From assembly GCA_937138475.1 (NCBI GenBank), contig CAKZPD010000009.1:1-33342 (forward strand): a DNA stretch of 33,342 bases, read 5' to 3'. Source of the DNA: an uncultured Sulfitobacter sp. (GTDB taxonomy: Bacteria > Pseudomonadota > Alphaproteobacteria > Rhodobacterales > Rhodobacteraceae). Below the pieces are notes generated by a model. It ran no database searches. It saw nothing but the letters and a program-made list of their open reading frames with translations, and had not been told where the DNA came from. How positions within the stretch are numbered: position 1 is the first letter of the stretch; each line of letters starts with the position of its first letter. The position numbers and the translations under genes were made by a program. Of the stretch, positions 23,160 to 30,276 are shown piece after piece.

Positions 23160-25261
23160 TGGCAAACATTCCAGTAAATGCAAATGATCGGTTTGTGATC
23201 GTGACGGCAACGTCGGACGGTCAAACTGACTTCGATTTCGATTTCTTGGTTTTCGATGCGGAACAGGTTGGTGCAGTGCTGACCGATGTTTCGGCGGGAA
23301 CGGAAGCGGAACTATCATACCCCGGTGACTTCTCGGTGTCTGGCTTGAACAACGCGAACGGCGGAACAATCACGCTGATCGGGCAAAGCATTTCTACCGG
23401 CGACAAGGTTTTGATTTTGGGCGCAACGCCAATCAAACGCCTGTCTGATTTTCAACAGGCTGGTGATTACAAGGCTGACACGGTGAACCGTGAAGAAGAC
23501 CTGCAAACTATGATGATGCAGGAAATGCAGCGGGATATTGATCGGACGCCAAAGGCTGCTTTTGGTGATCCCCCAATCGGATCACTACCGGCCCGCGAAG
23601 GCGGCAAGGCGTTGGTTTGGGACGAAAACGAAAACAAGTTCATCAACGCTTCTGTTGGGGAAGCTGACATTGCTGTCGATGTTTTGGCGGCACAAGCTGC
23701 GCGTGATGATGCGGAAGTGGCTGCGGCTGCTAGTTCCGCTGATCGCCAGCTATCACAAACGGCCCGTGTTTCAGCGCAGTCGGCGCGTGATGGTGCTGTT
23801 TTGGCAGTCACCAGTTCAGGCGTCCATGTGGACACAACGCTTGCCGCTGCCATTGTCACGGGGCTTGCCGCTGCCAGCGAGGGAGACGTATTCCATGCCA
23901 GCGGTGATGATGTGACCTATGTTGGTGTTTACAAAGACCTTTCAGGGGTTGCCGTTGAGCAAGCCCGTTATCCAAAGTCTGCGCTGGTGGACGATATTAG
24001 GAGCAGTTTAATGCACACACTTGAAACTATCGGCGTCAGTGGCGCAATCACTGCGCAGGCGAATGCGTCATTCGGGACTTACACCCACGAGCAGGCTATC
24101 ACAAAGGCTGGCACAGGTATTAGATACGAATACAACGCCAACAATGCGGGAACGATCCACGTTCAGATTGTGTCAGTGTCCGGTGACACCAAAACGATTA
24201 TTGACGAGCGGGAGATTGTGGTTTCTGGCGCAGGCGCAGGGGTGGCGGAGTTTTTGGACCTTTCTTGCGAAGTGGGGCAGTATGTTGGTGTTCGCGCCTC
24301 CCCGTCTGGCACTATCTCTGCAATGGCAGGAGCGGACCCAGCGGGCGGGTGGTGGTTCACAACGGCACCGATTTCCAAGGGTGGCACGTATGACGACGCT
24401 ACGCTGACCACTACCATAACTGTCAATCATCGGTTCAGTATTTTGGGGCAGGTTGTGACGGGCGATGCCTTTGCGGATTTGCAGTTGGCAAATAACGGTG
24501 GGTCGGTTGTGATCGGTAGCGGGGATGCGGCCACGTTCCACGCACACCTTGTTCTGGGTGAAAGCCACGCGGCGGGCGTTCCTATTGGCGGGAGTTCAAT
24601 CACGGTCCCCGTGGGTCGCGGTTATTGCTACCGCCGCGCAACCGAAACCCTTGGTGATCTGCAAGACCCTACAGGAAACAGCGCATCCGCTATTGCAAGC
24701 AATCGGGGGTCGCCTTTCGTCGCGTTCGGATCGCAGGTTTTAAGCCTTTCCGCAAACGCTAAAGGCGCACTGGTGGTCAACTCTGGCGATGGTGGCACAA
24801 CAGCCTTTAATCATTGGGCCAGCGGCGGCGCGTCGTGGCTTCAAGCAGTTGACGACTGGGGCAAGGCTATGACTGCGGCGGAAAGCGACGAATTGATTAT
24901 TTCGGGCAAGTCTATTTCGATCATTCTGGGTAGCAACGACGCCGCTGTCGGCACTTCAAAAGCCGACTTCAAAGCGGCCATTTTGTCGTTGATCGCACGA
25001 GGCCGGACGTTGGTTAATGGTGGCGATGACGTGCCTGTTGTTCTTATGGAAACCGGACCCTTCACGGACGGATCATATGCTGCGGCGGTTGCATACATTC
25101 AGGAGGCCCAGCAAGAGATTGTGCGCGAAAACGACAACGTGTTTATGGGGTATTCCGCCAGATACGCCGTGGCTAAGGGGCAGATGATTGATAACCTCCA
25201 TATGACGCAGGAATTTTACGACATAGCGGGCGCGTCGTTGGCCGTGTCTTGCAGCATATAA
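23159..25261 (+). CDS. Tail fibre with SGNH/carbohydrate esterase tip
   Basis: A 700-residue receptor-binding protein. Residues 1-150 are the T7 gp17-type virion anchor (VTATSDGQTDFDFDFLVFD, SGLNNANGGTITLIG, DTVNREEDLQTMMMQEMQRDI). Residues 160-240 are a helical shaft. The C-terminal 270 residues look like a sialate O-acetylesterase-type SGNH hydrolase: LVLGESHAAG with nucleophile Ser469, ILGSNDA near 590, and DNLH with Asp678/His681 as the rest of the triad. It would remove acetyl groups from a surface sugar during attachment. Codon use changes near 23,880: GAG becomes common for Glu, unlike the anchor part. Confidence 0.85.
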   Translation: MANIPVNANDRFVIVTATSDGQTDFDFDFLVFDAEQVGAVLTDVSAGTEAELSYPGDFSVSGLNNANGGTITLIGQSISTGDKVLILGATPIKRLSDFQQAGDYKADTVNREEDLQTMMMQEMQRDIDRTPKAAFGDPPIGSLPAREGGKALVWDENENKFINASVGEADIAVDVLAAQAARDDAEVAAAASSADRQLSQTARVSAQSARDGAVLAVTSSGVHVDTTLAAAIVTGLAAASEGDVFHASGDDVTYVGVYKDLSGVAVEQARYPKSALVDDIRSSLMHTLETIGVSGAITAQANASFGTYTHEQAITKAGTGIRYEYNANNAGTIHVQIVSVSGDTKTIIDEREIVVSGAGAGVAEFLDLSCEVGQYVGVRASPSGTISAMAGADPAGGWWFTTAPISKGGTYDDATLTTTITVNHRFSILGQVVTGDAFADLQLANNGGSVVIGSGDAATFHAHLVLGESHAAGVPIGGSSITVPVGRGYCYRRATETLGDLQDPTGNSASAIASNRGSPFVAFGSQVLSLSANAKGALVVNSGDGGTTAFNHWASGGASWLQAVDDWGKAMTAAESDELIISGKSISIILGSNDAAVGTSKADFKAAILSLIARGRTLVNGGDDVPVVLMETGPFTDGSYAAAVAYIQEAQQEIVRENDNVFMGYSARYAVAKGQMIDNLHMTQEFYDIAGASLAVSCSI

Positions 25262-25277
25262 TTCAGGGGGCAAGGAC

Positions 25278-25358
25278 ATGAATTTTGCGATTGTTTCGTC
25301 GCGTGGGGTGCTGATTAACAGTTCTGGCGCTGGCGAAATCGAATTGGCAATCGGATAA
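25278..25358 (+). CDS. Possible 26-residue peptide
   Basis: A short frame of 26 codons with a GGGGGCAAGGAC ribosome-site region directly before its ATG, between the fibre and endolysin genes. The peptide is neutral and mildly hydrophobic (NFAIVSSRGVLINSSGAGEIELAIG). A gene is supported by the good ribosome site and the exact fit in the gap. It may be a leftover of an exchanged fibre-tip module. Confidence 0.35.
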   Translation: MNFAIVSSRGVLINSSGAGEIELAIG

Positions 25359-25369
25359 GGGGAAGTGAA

Positions 25370-26059
25370 ATGACCAAAACAGGAATAATCGTTCATTGCT
25401 CTGCAACGCCACCATCTTGGATGGCAGGGCAGACAACTGCCGAAAAAGTTTCTGAAATTCGGCACTGGCACGTTAAGGATCGTGGGTGGCGTGACATTGG
25501 GTATGCGTATTTGATTGACCGTGACGGGACCGTTGCAAAAGGGCGTGACCTCGATGGCGATGGAAATGTTTGGGAAGAAATTGGCGCACATACCAAGGGC
25601 AAGAACAAAGCCAACATCGGCATTTGTTTGATTGGCGGGCATGGTTCAAGTGAAAACGACGGCTTTGCTGATCATTTCACGGCTGAACAGAACAAGGCTT
25701 TACGTGATTTGATCCGTGAACTGGAAGAAATACTTGGGCCGCTGGCTTTGCATGGACACAACGAATTTGCGGCAAAAGCGTGTCCGGGCTTCAAGGTGTC
25801 ACAGTGGTATTCGAGCAATCCCCCGCGTGGCCGAATGCAAAGCCAAACGGTTCAAGGTGGTGCACTGGCCGGTGTTGGGACATGCGGAACCGTCGCAACA
25901 GATATGGCGTCTGAACTTCAAACTGCGGCGGGTGAGGTTCAAGGGTTGTTGCAATATGCGCCTTCACTCAAATGGGCTTTTGTAGTTCTGACCTTGGCCG
26001 GGATCGGACTGGCGTTGTATCGGCGCATGGGGCCAGACTGGAAGCGGGGGCGGCGATGA
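25370..26059 (+). CDS. Endolysin: N-acetylmuramoyl-L-alanine amidase with membrane tail
   Basis: A 229-residue amidase of the T7 lysozyme (Amidase_2) type, cutting the bond between muramic acid and L-alanine. Zinc ligands are seen in IIVHCSATPP (His9) and GHNEFAAKACPGF (His130 or His128, Cys138); DIGYAYLIDRDG holds the conserved tyrosine. The catalytic domain ends near 145. A Gly/Ala/Thr linker follows, then one membrane helix at about 200-219 (WAFVVLTLAGIGLALY) and a basic tail (RRMGPDWKRGRR). The C-terminal membrane anchor is unlike soluble T7 lysozyme and may hold the enzyme inactive until holin action. Overlaps the i-spanin by ATGA. Confidence 0.88.
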   Translation: MTKTGIIVHCSATPPSWMAGQTTAEKVSEIRHWHVKDRGWRDIGYAYLIDRDGTVAKGRDLDGDGNVWEEIGAHTKGKNKANIGICLIGGHGSSENDGFADHFTAEQNKALRDLIRELEEILGPLALHGHNEFAAKACPGFKVSQWYSSNPPRGRMQSQTVQGGALAGVGTCGTVATDMASELQTAAGEVQGLLQYAPSLKWAFVVLTLAGIGLALYRRMGPDWKRGRR

Positions 26060-26262
26060 TCCGGTTTTACCTTATCGTTGGGGCGTTGGCGGCATGTGCC
26101 GCCTTCGTCGCTTATCAGCGGCATGATGCGCGGCAAGACCTAAAGCGTGAACTTGATGCCGCAAGAACTGAACACATTGAAGATGCAAGGGAAATTGAAA
26201 ATGAAACTCGGTCTGATACTGATGATGCCCTTACTGACTGCTTGCTCGGTCGTAGCTGTTGA
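26056..26262 (+). CDS. Inner-membrane spanin (Rz-like)
   Basis: A 68-residue protein with an N-terminal membrane helix (IRFYLIVGALAACAAFVAY) and a charged coiled coil (ARQDLKRELDAARTEHIEDAREIENE), ending in DDALTDCLLGRSC. This is the layout of small Rz-type i-spanins that reach across the periplasm to the outer-membrane partner and fuse the membranes in the last lysis step. The o-spanin gene begins inside it in another frame, the classic Rz/Rz1 arrangement. Confidence 0.8.
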   Translation: MIRFYLIVGALAACAAFVAYQRHDARQDLKRELDAARTEHIEDAREIENETRSDTDDALTDCLLGRSC

Positions 26263-26404
26263 TCCTGCTTTCAAGGATGTGCAGCGCATTCCGCCTGTTC
26301 CTTCGGAAGAAACCGTTCGTGTGATCGTTGCAAATGATCGACCTTTGGCGGAATGGATCGCTGAAACACGACGCAAATGTGAGAAATTCGGATGCGCACA
26401 GTAA
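26201..26404 (+). CDS. Outer-membrane spanin lipoprotein (Rz1-like)
   Basis: A 67-residue lipoprotein. The signal peptide MKLGLILMMPLLTAC ends in a lipobox (LTAC, Cys15). The mature part has a Pro-containing stretch (RIPPVPSEE) as in Rz1 proteins. The ATG at 26201 lies 62 bases inside the i-spanin gene in a different frame and has AGGGAAA upstream. It should pair with the Rz-like protein to bring the two membranes together. Confidence 0.8.
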   Translation: MKLGLILMMPLLTACSVVAVDPAFKDVQRIPPVPSEETVRVIVANDRPLAEWIAETRRKCEKFGCAQ

Positions 26405-26829
26405 GCACCATATTCACGACACTTACGACGCCAGATCGGTTTGCTGATGACTGGTACGGGTATCTATTAAATCAGGTCAGTCATTGCGCATTGGGTCTAT
26501 TGTTTGTGTTGACACTATGCACCGGATGGCTGGGGTTCTTTGGGGAATTTCCGTATCGCTGGCAAGTGTTTGTGTTTGTTGCTGTGGTCTATGCCTTAAA
26601 GGAACTTTTGCTGGATCGCTGGCATGGCTTCGACACGATTGAAGACTTCATGTTCGTGGTGATTTACGGGGCGGGTGGAACACTTGCCTCTTTTTTTGAA
26701 TTGGCGGGGCTTCCTGTCGGATTGGTGGCTTTTGACATTAAGGCAACAACGCCGTTTATGACGATGTTTGTTTTGCACTTATCGGCTGGCTGCATTGTTA
26801 GGTTGCGCAAACAGCGCCGTAATAAATAG
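26392..26829 (+). CDS. Four-helix membrane protein, holin candidate
   Basis: A 145-residue protein with four hydrophobic segments at about 32-52, 57-74, 86-106 and 118-137 and a basic C-terminus (RLRKQRRNK). It overlaps the o-spanin gene by 13 bases and lies in the lysis cassette. No other obvious holin is seen, so it may release or activate the endolysin; its length is at the upper end for holins and no family was recognised. Confidence 0.55.
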   Translation: MRTVSTIFTTLTTPDRFADDWYGYLLNQVSHCALGLLFVLTLCTGWLGFFGEFPYRWQVFVFVAVVYALKELLLDRWHGFDTIEDFMFVVIYGAGGTLASFFELAGLPVGLVAFDIKATTPFMTMFVLHLSAGCIVRLRKQRRNK

Positions 26830-26838
26830 GGGCAGTCA

Positions 26839-27105
26839 ATGTCAAAGGACGAATTAAACGCTGATGAAGTTCACAAGTTGGTTGTGGATATTGTGGCTTG
26901 GCTGGACGATCCGGCAACACATCTTCAAGGCCAGAACAGACGCAAGACGATTGAACTTCTGTTGATTGAATATGCGGATCGGGTGCGAACACAAGAACGA
27001 CGCCGAACACAAATGAAGGATTTTTTGCTTTACCTATCGGTTGCGGCTGCGCTGGCTGCTACGGTAGGGCCGCAAATCCTTGAAATGTTAGGACGTGCGC
27101 CATGA
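26839..27105 (+). CDS. Small tail-anchored membrane protein, holin candidate
   Basis: An 88-residue protein with a charged N-terminal domain (1-58) and one membrane helix near the C-terminus (about 62-82: FLLYLSVAAALAATVGPQIL). The start has an AGGGG site. Single-helix proteins of this size can be holins or antiholins, and it sits between other lysis-region membrane genes. Overlaps the next gene by ATGA. Confidence 0.55.
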   Translation: MSKDELNADEVHKLVVDIVAWLDDPATHLQGQNRRKTIELLLIEYADRVRTQERRRTQMKDFLLYLSVAAALAATVGPQILEMLGRAP

Positions 27106-27536
27106 TCAGAACTACGCTTGCAATTACTTCCATTTCTGTTTGGGCATCCTTTGGGCTGATCGGCCCTATAGTTGGATACCACGGAAGCACGTCGCGCGAT
27201 GTTTCTGTCCGCGTCATTGCGGAACCCTTCAAGGATAGTGATGCTCTGGTCTATGAATGGTCGGGTGATGTTTACAGGTCATGCCCCATCGAAATCCGCC
27301 GCCACATTGTCGATGCAAATGATGTGATCACGACGCTTCGCGCTTTGTCTTTTGGCGCTTTGCCTGAAGATCAGCTTGGGTCAACATCGTATGAACTCAC
27401 GGTCGAAGTGCCTGTTTTGATCGCGGAAGGGCCAGCGGTTTATTACGCCTCAGAGATTTCAAAATGCTCGTGGCTTCAAAGATTGCGGCCTGTCAGTGTT
27501 GATTATCCGCCGGTTCATTTCACGGTAACACGATAG
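27102..27536 (+). CDS. Exported or membrane-anchored protein, unknown
   Basis: A 144-residue protein with an N-terminal hydrophobic segment (about 5-25: TLAITSISVWASFGLIGPIV) acting as a signal anchor, and a beta-rich outside domain with two cysteines (SGDVYRSCPIEIRRH, SKCSWLQRL) that could form a disulfide. Small phage proteins carrying the YRSCPIEIRR motif are found elsewhere in lysis or late regions; no function is known. Last gene of the rightward unit, directly followed by the shared terminator. Confidence 0.6.
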   Translation: MIRTTLAITSISVWASFGLIGPIVGYHGSTSRDVSVRVIAEPFKDSDALVYEWSGDVYRSCPIEIRRHIVDANDVITTLRALSFGALPEDQLGSTSYELTVEVPVLIAEGPAVYYASEISKCSWLQRLRPVSVDYPPVHFTVTR

Positions 27537-27563
27537 AAAAGGCCCGGATCACACCGGGCCTTT
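27537..27563. terminator. Bidirectional intrinsic terminator
   Basis: GGCCCGG and CCGGGCC form a 7-bp GC-rich stem with a 6-base loop (27541-27560). The stem is flanked by AAAA on the left and TTT on the right, so it works on both strands. It lies exactly between the converging last genes of the rightward and leftward units. Confidence 0.9.
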
Positions 27564-27564
27564 C

Positions 27565-27831
27565 TCATAGCAGATCGCGCTTCCACAACTCGAACCTTCC
27601 CGCCAAATGGTTCCATCGTTCCGCGCCTTGTCCGTCGTTGATTTCGCGTCGGCTATCCACCATCAGCAAGAACCGAACAGCGCGGGCCGCTTCCTGTGCG
27701 TCCCGTATTTGGGTCCATGTTGCGCCTTCAGGGATGTGGTCAACGTGTTCGACGGTCTGAAGTTCTTCCCGCATGAATGCTTGGAATATGCCAGTTCCGC
27801 ATTTGATTGCGCAGTCTCGTGCATTGCTCAT
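27565..27831 (-). CDS. Small protein, unknown
   Basis: An 88-residue protein, last in the leftward unit. It contains a Cys pair near the start (ARDCAIKCGTG), an acidic stretch (ELQTVEHVDHIPEGATW) and a helical region ending in RWNHLAGRFELWKRDLL. Coupled to the methyltransferase gene by ATGA. No family recognised. Confidence 0.6.
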   Translation of the reverse strand: MSNARDCAIKCGTGIFQAFMREELQTVEHVDHIPEGATWTQIRDAQEAARAVRFLLMVDSRREINDGQGAERWNHLAGRFELWKRDLL

Positions 27832-28607
27832 TGTAGCGATCGCAATATTGCGCCCCCAATCATTTCAACAATTCTAGGGTCAACGGTATTTCCAAGCGCA
27901 GCAATGCGGTGTGACCTATCGGATAGTTCATTATCCATTCCGAAAACTCGGCCGGCATCGGCTGTCCATATACCGCTGCATAAGCCATCGTAATTCGTTT
28001 TGTAGATTTGTAATCTTTCCGCTTGAAGTCTCGCGCCTGTCGTTGGGTAGAATTGGCTGATAGGCCGCAGTCCTTGAAGTCTGTTTTCGTTGGGGTAGGC
28101 CAGAACCCAGACACGTTCCCTAATGCTCCATCCGCCCAAGGCGCAAGACGGTATATTTTCCCATTCTGCATCATACCCGCATTGGGCCAAGTCTGTAAGA
28201 ACTTTGCAAAACCATTGGCCGTGTTGCTCGGTGGGTCCAACAAGCAAGTCTGCGACGTTCTCAATGATGACGAAATCGGGTCGTAAGTCGCTAACAAGTC
28301 TAACGATTTCAGACCAAAGCCCTGACCTTTCAGCCTCAATGCCACCGCGCTTCCCTGCGGAACTAAGGTCTTGGCATGGGAAGCCGCCGGTGATGACATT
28401 GGCTTCAATTCTGTCTTGTCGAATAATGTCGGCTGTGAGTTTTGTAACGTCTTCATATATTGGAACCTTTGGCCAGTTTTTTTTCAGAACTTTTTGGGGA
28501 AATTTCTCAATTTCACAAAATGCAACAGTTTCAAAGCCGCCCGTTCTCTCAAGGCCAAGGCTGAAGCCGCCTATGCCGCTGAATAGATCAAGAACCTTTA
28601 GCGTCAT
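27828..28607 (-). CDS. dcm: DNA (cytosine-5) methyltransferase
   Basis: A 259-residue 5-methylcytosine methyltransferase. Motif I VLDLFSGIGGFS (5-16) binds AdoMet; motif IV GGFPCQDLS holds the catalytic Cys78; motif VI IENV (115-118); motif VIII RERVW (163-167); motif X GNTVDPRIVE (239-248). It is short, with a small target-recognition region (about 170-235), so the target cannot be guessed. No restriction partner is seen, so it probably protects phage DNA or alters host regulation. GAG and A/T-ending codons are commoner than in the neighbours, suggesting separate acquisition. A second long frame runs inside it. Confidence 0.93.
   Translation of the reverse strand: MTLKVLDLFSGIGGFSLGLERTGGFETVAFCEIEKFPQKVLKKNWPKVPIYEDVTKLTADIIRQDRIEANVITGGFPCQDLSSAGKRGGIEAERSGLWSEIVRLVSDLRPDFVIIENVADLLVGPTEQHGQWFCKVLTDLAQCGYDAEWENIPSCALGGWSIRERVWVLAYPNENRLQGLRPISQFYPTTGARLQAERLQIYKTNYDGLCSGIWTADAGRVFGMDNELSDRSHRIAALGNTVDPRIVEMIGGAILRSLQ
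27860..28456 (-). CDS. Overprinted frame inside methyltransferase gene
   Basis: A 198-codon frame, shifted by one base against the methyltransferase and fully inside it. Its product reads as a sensible protein: QPTLFD near the start (6-13, like a clamp-binding motif), SHAKTL, DLLATYDPISSSLRTSQTCLL (53-73), FLQTWPNAGMMQNG (86-99), FWPTPTKTD (118-126) and FSEWIMNYPIGHTAL (171-185). I recognise these from proteins of unknown function usually encoded next to phage dcm genes (pattern S-W/L-RTSQ, ETWPRSGMM-x-NG, LPTPT, EWMMGFPIGWT). No clear ribosome site precedes the ATG. Expression is unproven. Confidence 0.5.
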   Translation of the reverse strand: MKTLQNSQPTLFDKTELKPMSSPAASHAKTLVPQGSAVALRLKGQGFGLKSLDLLATYDPISSSLRTSQTCLLDPPSNTANGFAKFLQTWPNAGMMQNGKIYRLAPWADGALGNVSGFWPTPTKTDFKDCGLSANSTQRQARDFKRKDYKSTKRITMAYAAVYGQPMPAEFSEWIMNYPIGHTALLRLEIPLTLELLK

Positions 28608-29068
28608 GTTTCTGCCCTTTTTGGGCCTTTCACCCTTGGCACGGTCCCGCGCCTGAAGATGTATTTTTTCTTTGGCTTCAGGCCAGTTGGCACAAGAACC
28701 ACAAGGGATCGCGGTTGTCCAGCTTCCCGGCGCTTGACGATCTTTTTGTTGATCAGGGATCGCACTACCATGAACGCTTCATCCTTGCCGCCAAAGCCGC
28801 AACCGTCTGCGATTTCCTGATAGGTTGGGGAAAGCTGGTGTTCGGCAATATACGCCTCGATGAACTGGTGAACCTTGGCCTGATTTGCGGTCAAGCCTTG
28901 GATTAGGGGCTTCGGTGCAGCTTCCAGCATTTCCGTCCAGATCGCCCGGATGATGGCCTTGTCGCGCCGTGGCGTTCCCCCTGTCATGCTGGACAACAGG
29001 GGATAGGCCGCTTCAATCATCTGGTCACTGGGTTCGATGGGAAGTGATCGGTGTTTAAGGGGCTTCAT
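28604..29068 (-). CDS. LexA-type winged-helix DNA-binding protein
   Basis: A 154-residue protein whose residues about 58-125 match the LexA N-terminal DNA-binding domain: LTANQAKVHQFIEAYI, SPTYQEIADGCGFGG (recognition helix region) and LINKKIVKRREAGQPRSL (wing). There is no Ser/Lys protease domain, so it cannot self-cleave like LexA. The C-terminus is basic (KPKKKYIFRR). The ATG at 29068 with GGGGAC upstream is preferred; an in-frame ATG 39 bases upstream is possible. It probably regulates transcription of phage or host genes. Coupled to the methyltransferase start (ATGA). Confidence 0.7.
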   Translation of the reverse strand: MKPLKHRSLPIEPSDQMIEAAYPLLSSMTGGTPRRDKAIIRAIWTEMLEAAPKPLIQGLTANQAKVHQFIEAYIAEHQLSPTYQEIADGCGFGGKDEAFMVVRSLINKKIVKRREAGQPRSLVVLVPTGLKPKKKYIFRRGTVPRVKGPKRAET

Positions 29069-29291
29069 GTGCTGTCCCCGTTTCGATGTGACTGTCTTCA
29101 TCGTCAATCAGATCGACTTGTTCTTCACCTTCCCTCATGCGCTTGTTGAAGGCATCAACAGCGACAAGGAAACATCGACCATTGATCTTAGCGTCACGGC
29201 GAAAGATGCGCTTGTGTTCTTTGGTGTAGGCAACCATCCCGTCATAGATCGCGGCGCTGATTGCCTTACCGTGTGGATCATCGGCCATCAT
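29055..29291 (-). CDS. Small protein, unknown
   Basis: A 78-residue protein. The ATG at 29291 overlaps the previous stop (ATGA) and is preferred over an upstream start that would overlap the ASCH gene by 100 bases. It contains KAISAAIYDGMVAYTKEHK and GRCFLVAVDAFNKRM and ends in an acidic tail. No family recognised. Confidence 0.55.
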   Translation of the reverse strand: MMADDPHGKAISAAIYDGMVAYTKEHKRIFRRDAKINGRCFLVAVDAFNKRMREGEEQVDLIDDEDSHIETGTAHEAP

Positions 29292-29635
29292 TGATCCCCT
29301 TCGACATAGAGAAATTCGATGCGATTGCATTCCTTGGTGGGATCGCAGCGGTAGTGATCGACCAACATCTGAACAAACTGATCTGGCGTCCAATCTGGGA
29401 AACCTTCACGCACCACGTCTTCTTGCGTGATGGCGTTCAATGGTTCTGGGCGAACGCTGATGATTTCAATGACACAAAGGGCTTCGATCTTCTCGCCCTT
29501 TTTCAAGCCCATTGACTTCTTCACGCCGCGAACACGATCCCCCGGTTTCAGAAACCACCATCCAAAGCGACGGGTCACATCTTTGGTTCGATCCTGAACC
29601 TGCTGCGTTGTCATGGCAAAGCTGATGTTCCTCAT
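29288..29635 (-). CDS. ASCH-domain protein
   Basis: A 115-residue protein matching phage ASCH-type proteins: ISFAMTTQQVQDRTKDVTRR (4-23), WFLKPGDRVRGV (27-38), GLKKGEKIEALCVIEI, and EPLNAITQEDVVREGFP (64-80). ASCH is a PUA-like beta barrel thought to bind RNA; in phages the role is not known. The conserved Lys/Arg pair and GLKKGEK loop are present. Coupled on both sides by ATGA. Confidence 0.8.
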   Translation of the reverse strand: MRNISFAMTTQQVQDRTKDVTRRFGWWFLKPGDRVRGVKKSMGLKKGEKIEALCVIEIISVRPEPLNAITQEDVVREGFPDWTPDQFVQMLVDHYRCDPTKECNRIEFLYVEGDQ

Positions 29636-30273
29636 GCTTCACCACCATTCTGTTCGTCTGCGCGGGAAGCTATTCCTTTGCAGATTTCGTGAACTGATTT
29701 GACTGCATCAAAGTCATCAGGATCAGCTTCTTCGTTCGCGGTCAAAGCTGCCTTGGACGAATTGTCTAGCCCTGAAAACCATTGACGATAGTTGTCCATC
29801 CCAGCTTGTGCGTTGGTTTTCGCGCGAACGATCAGCGACATAACATCGCTTTCGTTCATTTGTTGTTGCTGCTGCTGTTGTTGGACCTGAAGGCGCTTGA
29901 TCGTCACGGGTTTCTTCTGGCCTCGTGTGACTGTCAGCGGGATCGTCAAGTCTTGGTCGATGTGGGAAAGGTGGCTGATCCTAATCCCGCCCACTGGTTG
30001 CCCGCCCCATTTGACCGTGGGGTCGTTGTAAAGCGTCATCGACCGGCCAACATATTCCTGACCCTGTGGACCCCAAGCCCGAACAAGAACACGGCGCACG
30101 GTCTTGCACGGCTTGAACGGCTTGCCCTGATCGCCGTCATAGCGGATCGTGATGGGCTGGTCCGCGCTGTCTGCTGCGCGAACCTCCGTTACTGTGATTG
30201 TCATAGGCGCGGCCAGATCGTCGGCGTTCAACTGGTCTGACTTTGCAAGGATCGTTTTCGAAAGATCGGTCAT
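29632..30273 (-). CDS. Exonuclease-partner protein, putative ssDNA-binding
   Basis: A 213-residue protein. Residues 1-125 are beta-rich with TILAKSDQLNADDLAAPMTI, KPFKPCKTVRRVL, YVGRSMTLYNDPTVKWGG and GGIRISHLSHI. Proteins with this start are regularly encoded beside YqaJ-type exonucleases in prophages. The beta-rich, basic pattern fits an OB-fold single-strand binding protein, but this is an inference; it is not a recognisable RecT or Erf. A run of glutamines (about 130-137, CAA/CAG repeat) links to a helical C-terminal domain that is acidic at its end. The start has CAGGAG. Confidence 0.6.
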   Translation of the reverse strand: MTDLSKTILAKSDQLNADDLAAPMTITVTEVRAADSADQPITIRYDGDQGKPFKPCKTVRRVLVRAWGPQGQEYVGRSMTLYNDPTVKWGGQPVGGIRISHLSHIDQDLTIPLTVTRGQKKPVTIKRLQVQQQQQQQQMNESDVMSLIVRAKTNAQAGMDNYRQWFSGLDNSSKAALTANEEADPDDFDAVKSVHEICKGIASRADEQNGGEA

Positions 30274-30276
30274 TGT

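Noticed and set aside
28123..28656. 177-codon plus-strand frame opposite the methyltransferase
   Set aside because: Low-complexity Ser/Pro/Leu product without recognisable motifs; unlike the same-strand overprinted frame it matches no remembered family.
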